The notes: generated by a model not told the origin, from the sequence alone. A stretch of DNA of 13,643 bases from Nitrospiraceae bacterium (GCA_003523945.1 DOFS01000260.1:1-13643); one strand, 5' to 3'; numbered from the stretch's first letter, positions 1 to 8,349 are shown. Made by a program: numbers and translations.

Positions 1-1
1 A

Positions 2-1738
2 AAATCAGACCTCGAAGATGAGGCATTTTATTGCGGCATCATACGCGACATTTCTGAGCGGAAACAGGCGGAGAGGGTGCTGGAGGAACGGAACCGATTG
101 TTGGCCTTTGAGGCGGAGGTGGGGCAGGTCCTGAACTGTGATCAAACACTGAGTGTCCGCCTGCAGGGTTGCGCGGATTCGTTCATAAGGCATCTTGATG
201 GGGCTTGGGCCGGCTTCTGGACGATGCATTCTCAGGAGGAAGGATTGAAGCTGCAGGCTAGTGCCGGTCTTTCCACTCGGTTCACCCGTTTGAACGCTTC
301 AGTGCCCTTTGGCCATTCGCAAATCGGTCAGATTGCCTTTGAGAAGAGGCCGTATCTGACCAATGCGATCATCGAGGATTCCGGGGTTCCAGAACGGGCA
401 TGGGCTAAGAAAGAAGGGCTGGTAGCCTTTGCGGGGTATCCGTTGCTGGTCAATCAGGAAATGGTGGGGGTCATGGCGGTGTTTTCCCGGCAACCCTTGA
501 CCAGTTTCACGTGGCACAGTCTGGGTTTAGTGGCTGATCGCATCGCCACGGCCATTGAACGTCAAAGAGTGATGGAAACACACCAAAATCTCGCGAGGCA
601 CTACGCACGAATCCTCGCCGCCTCGGGAGAGGGGATCTATGAATTGGATAGAGAAGGCCAAACCACTTTTGTGAATCCGGCCGGGGCTCTTATGCTGGGA
701 TACAAGGTCGAGGAATTAATTGGCGAGCCGATGCACGAGCTGATTCATCATACGAAACCCGATGGGTCACCCTATCCTAGAGAAGCCTGTCCTATACATA
801 CTGCGCTCAAGGAGGGAACGGTTTATCATAATGATACAGAGGTGCTCTGGCGTAAGGATGGGACCTCTTTCCCCGTTGACTACTACATTTCGCCGATCCG
901 GGAAAATGGAATTTTGATTGGGGCTGTGGTGACGTTCAAGGATATCAGCGAGCGGGTACGAATGACTGCAGAATTACTGGAAGAGACAAAGCTCGCTGGA
1001 GTGACGGTGATGCTTGGGGATATTGCCCACGATATTAAGAATATGCTCATGCCGGTGCTGAATGGCGCCAAATTGTTAGACGACGATCTTCAAGAATTGT
1101 TTGCGAAGTTACCTGACGTTACTCCGAAGGAATTGTCGGCCTCAAGAAAATTTTCCAGGGAGGCGGTCGACATGATCGTGAAGAATGCCCGTCGGATTCA
1201 AGGTCGCATGCGGGAGATTGCCGATACGGTCAAAGGTATATCCAGCCCGCTCCGGTTTGCTCCATGCCAGGTGTCGGAAGTGGTTGAAGGTGTCTTTGGC
1301 ATCCTTCGCTTCTATGCCACCGAGATGGAGGTGTCCCTGCACACGCAAGGTCTTGACGTCCTTCCGCCCATTCAGGCGGATGAGAACCGTTTGTTCAACG
1401 CCCTCTACAATCTGGTCAATAATGCAATTCCGGAAACCCCTGCCGGTGGATCAATCACGATTGGTGGGTCAATAGGGTTAGATGGAAGAACTGTGGTGTT
1501 AACGGTCGTAGATACGGGTAGGGGAATGCCCCCTGAAATCCGTGACCGATTATTTACTAAAGATGCGATTAGCGGTAAAGCCGGGGGAACCGGATTAGGG
1601 ACGAAGATAGTCAAGGATGTGGTTGATGCTCATTCAGGAACGGTCAGCGTACATAGTGAACCACGGAAAGGCACCACCTTCACAATCCAATTACCGATGA
1701 CCCCAAAGATTTCGAAACCAGAAGGAATTCTTCCCTAG
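2..1738 (+). CDS. Sensor histidine kinase with PAS-GAF-PAS input (5' end missing)
   Basis: This is a cytoplasmic-type sensor kinase that would autophosphorylate on histidine and pass the phosphate to a response regulator not seen here. The frame is open from base 2, and its first residues (a '...GIIRDISERKQAE' ending) are the end of a PAS domain, so the gene begins outside the window. The GTG at 77 is only an internal codon. Counting from base 2, a GAF-like domain spans about residues 55-190 and a second PAS domain about 197-317. The H-box 'DIAHDIKN' has its phospho-acceptor His at about residue 343 (1028-1030). The ATPase domain follows, with an N-box (NLVNNA), a G1 box (DTGRGMP) and a G2 box (GGTGLG). 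The ATPase motifs look complete and there is no C-terminal receiver domain. No membrane segment is visible in this part. It ends convergently with the barrel gene at 1841, and nothing in the window indicates its signal. Confidence 0.93.
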   Translation, partial: KSDLEDEAFYCGIIRDISERKQAERVLEERNRLLAFEAEVGQVLNCDQTLSVRLQGCADSFIRHLDGAWAGFWTMHSQEEGLKLQASAGLSTRFTRLNASVPFGHSQIGQIAFEKRPYLTNAIIEDSGVPERAWAKKEGLVAFAGYPLLVNQEMVGVMAVFSRQPLTSFTWHSLGLVADRIATAIERQRVMETHQNLARHYARILAASGEGIYELDREGQTTFVNPAGALMLGYKVEELIGEPMHELIHHTKPDGSPYPREACPIHTALKEGTVYHNDTEVLWRKDGTSFPVDYYISPIRENGILIGAVVTFKDISERVRMTAELLEETKLAGVTVMLGDIAHDIKNMLMPVLNGAKLLDDDLQELFAKLPDVTPKELSASRKFSREAVDMIVKNARRIQGRMREIADTVKGISSPLRFAPCQVSEVVEGVFGILRFYATEMEVSLHTQGLDVLPPIQADENRLFNALYNLVNNAIPETPAGGSITIGGSIGLDGRTVVLTVVDTGRGMPPEIRDRLFTKDAISGKAGGTGLGTKIVKDVVDAHSGTVSVHSEPRKGTTFTIQLPMTPKISKPEGILP

Positions 1739-1840
1739 CGGGGTTCTTGAATCAGGGGAAAGGTTCTCTGTCCGTCTTCTCGGCCTTTGGTTATATTTCT
1801 GTTCCCACTTACACCTTCCATCTCTCCAGGTCCTTACACC

Positions 1841-3202
1841 TCAGTAAAAGAAGGAAATTCCAGCCACGACCGTGCGAGGTTGACCCGGGAAAAAATTGAC
1901 GTCAAGAGCGGGAGGGCGATCAGGGGTGAAGCCAGAGTCAAAATGAAACAAATTAAAGGGGCTTTTGTGGTTGCCCACATTGACGATTCCCAATGAGACC
2001 GTCCAATCTTCCGTATCCGCAGTCACTGGAATATGGTATTGGACAAGGAAATCCATTGTTTGGAACGCGCGGAATGACTGATTCCCAGTCGTGCGCTCGC
2101 CTATGTATTGCCATTGAAGGCTAGTGGACCAATTTGTATTCCAGTCTTTGTGAAATGCTGCATATCCCACTAATTGTGGCATGAGCGGGATAGCCTGTTG
2201 GGTCTGCCGGAATGTGCTTCGAGAAACTGTAAGTTCTCCCCTGAACGTGGTTGAATGTGGAAGCCACATCCTTCCTTCAAGTTTGACTCCATACCGGTGT
2301 GACGATCCTTGATTCACAAATTCTTCATTTTCTAGATTATAGGAAAAATCTGTGTCATTCCTGGTTCCCCACAGGGACCCTTGTATTTCAATGGATCCTC
2401 CGGGATTGGTCAAAAACCCCAATTCCGCAAATACGGGCCGGTTGATCTGTTGTTCCGCAGCGCTTCCAACGGGGTTCACTTCGTCCAATCGATAGAATCC
2501 TTTCCCCAAGTTGATAAAGAATTGTGTATTGAGCCAGGGGCCGAAAATGAGCCCTCCTTTGAAGATTGGGACCATGTGTGTTCCCTGTCCTTTGGGTTCT
2601 AACGAACAGGTCTTGGGGCAAACATCCTGAACGTCATGTGCAAGAAAATTCATGCGCAGATTGCCGGCCAGGCGGACCCAGGAAAGGGGTTGGGATTCCA
2701 TGGCGAGATATGGAGCATACACCACATCAATCAGGTTTTGATGCTGCTCAGAGATCCATTGATCGCCACCTGAGCCGGGTATGGAATAGACCTGCGCGTG
2801 ATCCATCTGTGCTTCGAAGCCGAAACGAAGTACAGTCGGACCATTCAAGAATCTTTGACGTGTTTGAAATCCTGCATGAGTTCGGTAGATCGTTCGAGGT
2901 TCATTGAGTTCCGTGGAATCCCACATGGTCGGATCAATGACATACGCGGAAAAATCATGCAAGGGATCATCAATATCCTGTGAACCGGAGTATTCAAAAA
3001 AGGCCATATTTTTCTGACTCAATAGGGTTTGGTACTGGTGTGAATCAGTGAAAGAGGAAGCCCGAAATTTTACCGCCGTGCCTTGTCCCAGGGCTGGATG
3101 GACGTCAATTGACAAGGGGATCAGGCACACACCCAAGAAAGAAATAGCCAGATTTGTAGAAATTATTACCCGGATTAAGGAGGAACAAGAATTGGTGAAC
3201 AT
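1841..3202 (-). CDS. TonB-receptor-like outer-membrane beta-barrel lacking the plug domain
   Basis: The 453-residue product starts with a signal-like segment (basic residue, hydrophobic stretch about 10-30, 'ALG' before about residue 40). It continues as alternating polar and aromatic beta-strands typical of the barrel of TonB-dependent receptors. Recognisable receptor features are 'INLGKGFYRLDEVNP' (compare the usual 'GFRAP' strand), 'AELGFLTNPGG', 'QGSSHRYGVKLEGRMW', 'LGIVNVGN' and the ending 'PGQPRTVVAGISFFY' with a terminal aromatic residue, as needed for BAM recognition. The usual plug of about 130 residues and a TonB box are absent, and the barrel is shorter than usual, since full receptors run to about 650-750 residues. 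An in-frame TGA lies 12 codons upstream of the ATG, so the frame cannot extend into a plug. The ribosome site is weak. It is probably the last gene of the leftward block, after a 273-bp gap. It could be a working plugless porin or a decayed receptor. Confidence 0.8.
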   Translation of the reverse strand: MFTNSCSSLIRVIISTNLAISFLGVCLIPLSIDVHPALGQGTAVKFRASSFTDSHQYQTLLSQKNMAFFEYSGSQDIDDPLHDFSAYVIDPTMWDSTELNEPRTIYRTHAGFQTRQRFLNGPTVLRFGFEAQMDHAQVYSIPGSGGDQWISEQHQNLIDVVYAPYLAMESQPLSWVRLAGNLRMNFLAHDVQDVCPKTCSLEPKGQGTHMVPIFKGGLIFGPWLNTQFFINLGKGFYRLDEVNPVGSAAEQQINRPVFAELGFLTNPGGSIEIQGSLWGTRNDTDFSYNLENEEFVNQGSSHRYGVKLEGRMWLPHSTTFRGELTVSRSTFRQTQQAIPLMPQLVGYAAFHKDWNTNWSTSLQWQYIGERTTGNQSFRAFQTMDFLVQYHIPVTADTEDWTVSLGIVNVGNHKSPFNLFHFDSGFTPDRPPALDVNFFPGQPRTVVAGISFFY

Positions 3203-3475
3203 CGGAAGGCTTTTCCGGATTCCCTGCCAGGGTCTGGTTCATCATGAGCATTGATGGTAATTGGCTTTACGAAGGGAAAGGAGAAAACGGATTTCTTTCT
3301 AAAGGGAAATTTTGTGAATTGAGGGAACGCTTCATCTTTGTCTCAGCAGGGGGGCGTTCTTTACCCATCACATTTTAGCTGGTGATGTCGAAAGCCTTGG
3401 AGAGGGCCAGGCAGATCTGGACCAATCAAGAGAGAAGCGAAGGAATTTCATTCAGAGTGTTAGGCGGGAAATTCA
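3203..3475. other. Spacer between STN gene and barrel gene; no plug sequence
   Basis: This 273-bp stretch lies exactly where a TonB-receptor plug would be if the STN and barrel genes had once been one FecA-like gene. I see no plug-like peptide in any - strand frame. The longest leftward reading begins near the ATGATG around 3243-3248 and ends after about 46 codons inside the barrel gene. I found no strong hairpin with a T-run, so readthrough from the STN gene is possible, but a separate promoter for the barrel cannot be excluded. Confidence 0.5.
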
Positions 3476-4177
3476 TTATTCACTCGTCGTAACCAACTCC
3501 TGCATAAGTTCTTGGGCCAAGGTGCGAGTTTCCGTATTGTCATCCTGAAAGACCTCCTCCTTTATCGTCTGGAAGTCGCTGGCGTCATTTGTGGTCCCAA
3601 GGCCTAACGGTTTTTCCTGCTGTGGTATCTCGTGTATTTGATTGGCTTGCACGAGAGTTGGTTGAATTGAAGTTCTTTGAGAAGAAACGGCGTAAGCGGC
3701 ATTTGAGGTTGAAGAAGGCTCTGTCGGATTTCTTGAAATGATCTCCACTTTAGTGCGGTAGAGAATCTGGGATGTCAGCGGTGTTCCCTCAATTCGGCGT
3801 AGAAGTATCGCGTAATCATACCCGTTTAAGAGGTGTTCCAGTGCTGTCTCAAGGGGGACGTTGGTGAATGAGGCGGAGACCAGGTCATTTTTTGCATTAC
3901 CAGTGATGTAAAATTTAATGGGGATATATGAGGTCAAGGTTGCCAAGACTTTTTCCAATGGGGCACGAATGATCTGTGCCGAGAATTGTTGATTGTGCAT
4001 TGTGACTGAGAGAGTGGACGGGGGCTCGGTGAAAAATGGGGAGGCAAATGCGGATCCCAGGTCGATGGATAAGAGAGCCAAGCCTAAGACTGCCCTGACC
4101 AGCCTTACCCGTCCGGTCAGTCTTCTCCGTGACCGGGACTCCTTTCCGGAAATTGTGATGTTGGGTGTTTGTTGCAT
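3476..4177 (-). CDS. Stand-alone secreted STN-domain protein
   Basis: The 233-residue product has an Arg-rich n-region, a hydrophobic core (about 28-40) and a likely signal-peptidase site after 'GSAFA' (residue 45), so it is exported. Residues about 64-145 match the STN (secretin and TonB receptor N-terminal) fold. The pattern is 'APLEKVLATLTSY', a short strand 'IKFYITG', 'VSASFTNVPLETALEHLLNG' and then 'YAILL'. The tail (about 150-233) is polar, rich in Ser/Thr/Gln and acidic near the end, with no further domain. I chose the ATG at 4177 because AGGA lies 7-8 nt upstream, the signal peptide then fits, and it starts 2 nt after the HupE stop. The longer reading from 4303 would overlap HupE by 124 bp. 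STN domains normally sit at the front of FecA-type receptors or secretins, where they contact FecR-like anti-sigma factors or the pore. Here the domain is its own protein upstream of a plugless barrel. Confidence 0.8.
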   Translation of the reverse strand: MQQTPNITISGKESRSRRRLTGRVRLVRAVLGLALLSIDLGSAFASPFFTEPPSTLSVTMHNQQFSAQIIRAPLEKVLATLTSYIPIKFYITGNAKNDLVSASFTNVPLETALEHLLNGYDYAILLRRIEGTPLTSQILYRTKVEIISRNPTEPSSTSNAAYAVSSQRTSIQPTLVQANQIHEIPQQEKPLGLGTTNDASDFQTIKEEVFQDDNTETRTLAQELMQELVTTSE

Positions 4178-4179
4178 GT

Positions 4180-5343
4180 TTAATTCCTGAAATATTCCAA
4201 TTGCCAGAGCCAATTGGTTAGTTGTAGGTCGAGACTTCTTTCGATTATCCATATCAGTGCTAATCCCGCGATACATCCTGATCCCAATTGCATGACGAGG
4301 CATCGGTAGGTCCAGGAATGACGGGTGGCATAGGCGAGCGGTAGGAACACTCCCACGATGACCAGCTGGCCCACTTCAACCCCAATATTAAAACCGCCTA
4401 AAGCCACAAACATGGATGAAGCCGGTAAACGCAAATCTGCCAGGACAGAAGCGAATCCAAAGCCATGGACCAAACCGAAGATAAAGCCGACGATCCAGCG
4501 TCGGATTTGAATAACTGGAAAAAGATTATGTAGGGCAGCCAGCACAACCGATCCGGCAATGACGGATTCCACCCATTGAGAAGGCAGCGTGACCAGTTCC
4601 AATGCTGCCAGACTCAAGGTGATGGAATGGGCTAACGTAAACGCAGTAATGATGGAAAGCACTTCGCGAAAAGCTGGTCCGAATGAATCAACAGCTAACC
4701 ATTGTCCTGCTTCCCACCACAGGACGGCAGGGAGAAGAAGGCTAATTAAGAAAAGGATATGGTCATATCCGATCCAAATATGCCATACACCTTCACGTCC
4801 AAAGTTCCGAAATTCTTGCCAAAATGTATTCCTGGTCAGATCAAGGTTCACTTCTATCTGATCAGGACTGAACACACCAGTTTGGGTGCGAGATTGGTGG
4901 GTGATTTGGAGTAATCCACGGTGAAGTGGATCAATATCAAAAAATAGCCTGTAGCGGAGACTAAGAAGCCTAGGGGTCGTTGGACAGTTGGCGGAAAACA
5001 TTAGCACTGCATAAGCCCCATCGCTATGATGATCGATAAGAAGATTCTGTATGTGGTTCCAACACCCGGAATGACCTACCTCCAGTTGAAGGCGTGAAAG
5101 GGCGTAACTGGAAATTTTGGCCTGCTGGGCTCGTACTTCACCCCAGGTAATGGTCCCGTCATCGTTTCCATCAAGACCCATTGCATAATCCAAATCCCGC
5201 AAGGCAATGTCCCACTGTCCTTGTATGGTGCTCTCTTCAATTGCAAGACGGAGATAACTATCACTGGGTTTGTGAGCCACAGCTATGTCAGAACACAGCC
5301 AAGGAAGTATTGGGGATAAGAGGACAACGAACCATGGGTTCAT
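4180..5343 (-). CDS. HupE/UreJ-like membrane protein with N-terminal extracytoplasmic EF-hand domain
   Basis: The 387-residue product has a signal or membrane anchor (1-22) and an extracytoplasmic domain to about 180. About six membrane segments follow, with the family's signature motifs: 'GVWHIWIGYDHILFL' (185-199), 'FTLAHSITL' (235-243), 'ALHNL' (270-274), 'FGLVHGFGFASVLADL' (289-304) and 'GFNIGVEVGQL' (317-327). This fits the HupE/UreJ_2 family. H188-x5-D194-H195 matches the HX5DH motif described as important in the nickel transporter HupE; the second HupE motif (FHG...) is only loosely present as 'LVHGFGF'. Residues 58-69 (D58, N60, D62, T64, T66, E69) form a canonical EF-hand loop. Its ATG overlaps the TPR gene's TGA (ATGA), so translation is probably coupled. 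Nickel or another divalent metal is a plausible substrate but not shown, and no hydrogenase or urease gene is in view. Confidence 0.88.
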   Translation of the reverse strand: MNPWFVVLLSPILPWLCSDIAVAHKPSDSYLRLAIEESTIQGQWDIALRDLDYAMGLDGNDDGTITWGEVRAQQAKISSYALSRLQLEVGHSGCWNHIQNLLIDHHSDGAYAVLMFSANCPTTPRLLSLRYRLFFDIDPLHRGLLQITHQSRTQTGVFSPDQIEVNLDLTRNTFWQEFRNFGREGVWHIWIGYDHILFLISLLLPAVLWWEAGQWLAVDSFGPAFREVLSIITAFTLAHSITLSLAALELVTLPSQWVESVIAGSVVLAALHNLFPVIQIRRWIVGFIFGLVHGFGFASVLADLRLPASSMFVALGGFNIGVEVGQLVIVGVFLPLAYATRHSWTYRCLVMQLGSGCIAGLALIWIIERSLDLQLTNWLWQLEYFRN

Positions 5344-6569
5344 GAAAATTGTTCCACTAATGTTCTGATTTGTTGATCTTCAAGCTTCACCGTCTCTAAC
5401 CAATCAAGGACAGGCTGAGCCGCAGTTGGATTTCCGGATTGAAGTGCAGCTTCTAAGAGAATGCGGGCATCCCACGGTTCTCGTTGCATCTTCCAATTTT
5501 CCTGGGCCAGCTGAAGAGCTCTTTTCGGTTGTTTCAAAAGATGCAGCGTAAAGCGGGCTTCCTCGCGCAGATGTCGTGTGTCTCCACGAAGGCGGCTGTT
5601 GGTAAATCTCGCAGTAAGGTCCACGATAAATGGGAGCAACTGATCGTTGGTAAGTTGTTGAGCTGCCAGAGCCATTCGCAGGAGTAAGCCGTCTGGGTGG
5701 AGATCATCTCGAAGCAGAGCTTGCACATCGGCTGGCCGGTTTTGATCGAGCAACCAGTCACTATAGGCACCTAGCAAATAGGTATCCCGAAGTCCCAGAG
5801 AGAGGGCTTGTTGAAAATGTGCTTCGGCGGAGGAGGAATTTCCCAGACGGGCCGCCGTTTCGGCCAAAAGGATTGATGCCCAGAGAGCCTTTTGAGGATC
5901 AGGAGAACTGGTTGAAGAAAGTTGATTCAAGAGGCCTTTGTAACTTTCTTCGGCCTGACCATTGAGACTCGTGACATTGGCAATACAGGTCGTCGTGACC
6001 AGGCTATCCGTCAGACGCAGAAGTGGCCGGCAATTCTGGCGAGCGTTTTGATAGTCACCACGTACCTGGTAAATGACCGAGCGCGTCAGCCAGGCCTGGG
6101 CATGGTGTGGCTGATTCTGAAGAACCTGAGTAAGATCCTTGAGCGCCTCGTCGAAATGGTGGCTTCGTTGGCGAAGCAGGGCACGGATGAATAGAACTTC
6201 TGTCGGGGGCTTTGAGCTGTTCCACCAGAATCGCAATGCCGCTTGGGCATAGCTGTCATATCGGGGGTCGGCTTCGGCACGTCCCAGCTCCACTAATTGT
6301 CTGGCCAAGCGTACAGCTAACGCGAGATTCTGTGGGTCTCGGGACAGCTCCAACCGTGCGGCACGTAGCTGACGCATTTGCGGCGTTCCTGATAGAGGGA
6401 TATGCTCCAAGACCAATGAATCGGAATCAGGAATATAGGGTTTGGCGTGAACGCTCCCTAAGTGACTGATCGAAACAATCATGAGGAAACCTAGAAAAAA
6501 GTGGGCAAACCCTGGCCTTAACCTCATGACAAGTCGGGAAATCCGAATTAATGGAGGAATGGTATTCAT
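5340..6569 (-). CDS. Secreted tetratricopeptide-repeat (TPR) protein
   Basis: The product has about 409 residues with an N-terminal signal sequence: a basic region with 'RLRPG', a hydrophobic run 'FFLGFLMIVSIS', then 'SVHA' before the mature protein. The rest is helical repeats. The clearest TPR units are around 'EVLFIRALLRQRSHHFDEAL', 'AQAWLTRSVIYQVRGDYQNA' and 'LAETAARLGNSSSAEAHFQQ', each with the small/large residue pattern of TPR helices A and B. TPR arrays bind other proteins, so this is likely a periplasmic scaffold for the neighbouring gene products; no catalytic motif is seen. The start at 6569 is preferred because GGA lies 7 nt upstream. An ATG 12 bp earlier (6581) has no ribosome site but would add only four residues. 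The stop overlaps the HupE start by ATGA. Upstream lies a strong hairpin separating it from DUF4331. Confidence 0.85.
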   Translation of the reverse strand: MNTIPPLIRISRLVMRLRPGFAHFFLGFLMIVSISHLGSVHAKPYIPDSDSLVLEHIPLSGTPQMRQLRAARLELSRDPQNLALAVRLARQLVELGRAEADPRYDSYAQAALRFWWNSSKPPTEVLFIRALLRQRSHHFDEALKDLTQVLQNQPHHAQAWLTRSVIYQVRGDYQNARQNCRPLLRLTDSLVTTTCIANVTSLNGQAEESYKGLLNQLSSTSSPDPQKALWASILLAETAARLGNSSSAEAHFQQALSLGLRDTYLLGAYSDWLLDQNRPADVQALLRDDLHPDGLLLRMALAAQQLTNDQLLPFIVDLTARFTNSRLRGDTRHLREEARFTLHLLKQPKRALQLAQENWKMQREPWDARILLEAALQSGNPTAAQPVLDWLETVKLEDQQIRTLVEQFS

Positions 6570-6620
6570 CAATGATTCCATAGTCGAACAGGTTCAAAAT
6601 GGGAAATGTTCAGGAACAAG

Positions 6621-6647
6621 GCGGGAGAGGCGGTAGGCCTCTCCCGC
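6621..6647 (-). terminator. Perfect 11-bp hairpin between DUF4331 and TPR genes
   Basis: Bases 6621-6631 and 6637-6647 form a perfect GC-rich stem (GCGGGAGAGGC pairing with GCCTCTCCCGC) with a 5-nt loop, 10 nt past the DUF4331 stop on the - strand. The bases that follow contain some T's but no true T-run. It is therefore more likely a leaky terminator, or a 3'-end stabiliser that raises DUF4331 mRNA over the downstream genes, than a complete stop. Confidence 0.6.
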
Positions 6648-6657
6648 TCGGTATGAG

Positions 6658-8187
6658 TTAATTACAAGGATTTCCCCCCACCTCTCCACAATCCAAATGC
6701 TGACGATTACGGCCGTCGAAGGGATTAGGGAGATAGGGGAATGTTTTAGCGATACCATTTACCGTGACTTGGGACGTCCCGGCTCCTGGAGCATTTTCCA
6801 GAAAATTCACACCATCACCCACACGGTTCTCGATGAAGGCTTGGCCACCGACCACCCGTGTGGCAATGTCTGTGACATCGTCATTGGGACGACGGCCATT
6901 GGGAAAGCCGGCAGGATCGGGAGGTGTGGCCAGTCCCCCCAACCGTTTCTGATGTTCAGGAGCCGTCGGCGCAATGCTGACGTCCAGACGCAATAGCTCT
7001 GAGCAGGGATATCCGCAATTGTTTCCGTTCAGGGGTTGTCCTGGATATTTCAGGAAAACCTGTAAGAGATCGGTCCTGGGTGTGGCCGGGACCGGGAGTC
7101 CGAAGATCAGGTTAAGGGCTGTGGCCAGTGAAGGGGCCTTGAAGAACTCCTGAAATTGGGCTTCATCTTCCGGCTTGGAGGCATTCCACTTATCTTTATT
7201 GGGAGTATTAATGATCAGCTCATTGACCAACGGGTTGGCCAGTCTTGAAATTTGCACATATTTCCCACCTTCAAAGGTTTTACCATTCTTTTTCAGGACC
7301 TTGACCTGCTGTCGGCTGGTTGAGGCATACATTCCTATGTGAGGCGTATGGGTGGAATCAGTCGATTGCCCATCCATGGTGACTCGTGATATGGGAACTT
7401 CGATCACAATACTATTGATGTTGAACCCGCTAAAGCGATTGATTCCGAAGGGATTGGCGGCATCGTTGTTGTCCTCATCCGGACTAAGGATAGGGGGGAA
7501 TCGGCGAAGATTGACGGTATCAAACACGGCCCCAAGGTCGATTGCAAACGTTTCGGCCCGTTGGCCTGCAAACACACGAATGCCTGTTTTCGTATCCGTG
7601 TAGATGCCCTGTTCCACCAGGCCTAGGTAGTTTGGCATTGTGGCGGGGCCGACATTGGAAGGAACGGCCACGAGTGTTTGATCCTTAAAAAGTTTTTTCC
7701 ACTTGTTTCCACGAAATTCGAAAACAGAGTAGGTTTGCCGACGGGTCAAGCCTTCCGATCCTGGGCCGTCAAGGGCTGTAATGCCCTGGAGAGCAGGGAC
7801 GGCTCCAATGTTGGGGTTTCCCACAAAGGGTAATGGAAAATTTAAGGATCCGAGAGCCGGCCGAGTTTCTGTCTTGAAACGGACTGCATATACAATATCT
7901 TCGGCCTTTCCATCTTTATTGTTGTCAAGATGAATTTGATAGAGGACCGTGTCATCAAATGCAAAATAATTCGGTCCATCAGCGGGATCCTGCCCTGGTG
8001 TCGTGTTGAGAATAAATACAACCTTATCCGGATCCTCCCAGCTTCGGAAGGCATAGGTATCCGTATTATCCGCTGCTGGATCAAGGGCAATGAGTGGAGC
8101 TTCGCGATGACTGGCCCCAAATGCTGGGATGGCTATTAGGGTCGACACGAAGGCCGGGAGTAATTTGTGAAGTGTGGTACGTTGCAT
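6658..8187 (-). CDS. Secreted DUF4331 family protein
   Basis: The mature part opens with 'SHREAPLIALDPAADNTDTYAF', which I recognise as the N-terminus of the DUF4331 family; its biochemical role is not known to me. With the ATG at 8187 the protein has 509 residues. It carries a signal peptide (1 to about 25, 'LPAFVSTLIAIPAFGA') and the typical family segments 'YFAFDDTVLYQIHLDNNKDG' and 'FPNGRRPNDDVTDIATRVVGG'. D88, N90, D92, K94, E96 and D97 form a calcium-loop-like acidic patch. Two cysteine pairs (NNCGYPC and DCGEVGGNPC near the C-terminus) could form disulfides. This start is chosen because AGGAGG lies just upstream and the signal peptide begins there. The frame stays open for 54 more codons to 8349, but that extension has no ribosome site and would bury the signal peptide. 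It is the first gene of the leftward block and is divergent from the sigma gene. It looks intact. Confidence 0.9.
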   Translation of the reverse strand: MQRTTLHKLLPAFVSTLIAIPAFGASHREAPLIALDPAADNTDTYAFRSWEDPDKVVFILNTTPGQDPADGPNYFAFDDTVLYQIHLDNNKDGKAEDIVYAVRFKTETRPALGSLNFPLPFVGNPNIGAVPALQGITALDGPGSEGLTRRQTYSVFEFRGNKWKKLFKDQTLVAVPSNVGPATMPNYLGLVEQGIYTDTKTGIRVFAGQRAETFAIDLGAVFDTVNLRRFPPILSPDEDNNDAANPFGINRFSGFNINSIVIEVPISRVTMDGQSTDSTHTPHIGMYASTSRQQVKVLKKNGKTFEGGKYVQISRLANPLVNELIINTPNKDKWNASKPEDEAQFQEFFKAPSLATALNLIFGLPVPATPRTDLLQVFLKYPGQPLNGNNCGYPCSELLRLDVSIAPTAPEHQKRLGGLATPPDPAGFPNGRRPNDDVTDIATRVVGGQAFIENRVGDGVNFLENAPGAGTSQVTVNGIAKTFPYLPNPFDGRNRQHLDCGEVGGNPCN

Positions 8188-8349
8188 GGTGCCTCCTTTG
8201 ATGGTGATTGGGTGTATCCTCGCCGGGTTGGATAATTTTATAAGCCTGTACGGCATGACCAATGAATCCGGATCTATTTTTGGTTTTTTTGAGCCAATAT
8301 TTCTGGTGTGGTAAGGTGAAGAAATTTTTTTTCCAAAGAATAAATCCAA
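8188..8349. promoter_or_regulatory. Divergent intergenic region between DUF4331 and ECF sigma genes
   Basis: This 162-bp region must hold promoters for both the leftward envelope block and the sigma/anti-sigma pair. An AT-rich element reading TATAAAAT on the - strand (8235-8242) could be a -10 box for DUF4331, but no convincing -35 box is spaced with it. A short palindrome ATCCGGAT (8266-8273) sits near the middle. On the + strand TTGAGC followed 17 nt later by TAAGGT is a poor sigma-70-like pair upstream of the sigma gene. I do not see a clear RpoE/ChrR-type TGATCC...TAAGA promoter. The AGGAGG ribosome site of DUF4331 is at the left end. Confidence 0.45.

Noticed and set aside
3203..3475. 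Possible remnant of a TonB-receptor plug
   Set aside because: I read the - strand frames here and found frequent stops and no plug-like peptide.
4178..4303. 42-codon N-terminal extension of the STN gene
   Set aside because: It overlaps the HupE gene by 124 bp and would bury the signal peptide; the ATG at 4177 has a ribosome site and fits the spacing.
8188..8349. 54-codon N-terminal extension of DUF4331
   Set aside because: It has no ribosome site and would bury the signal peptide; AGGAGG directly precedes the ATG at 8187.
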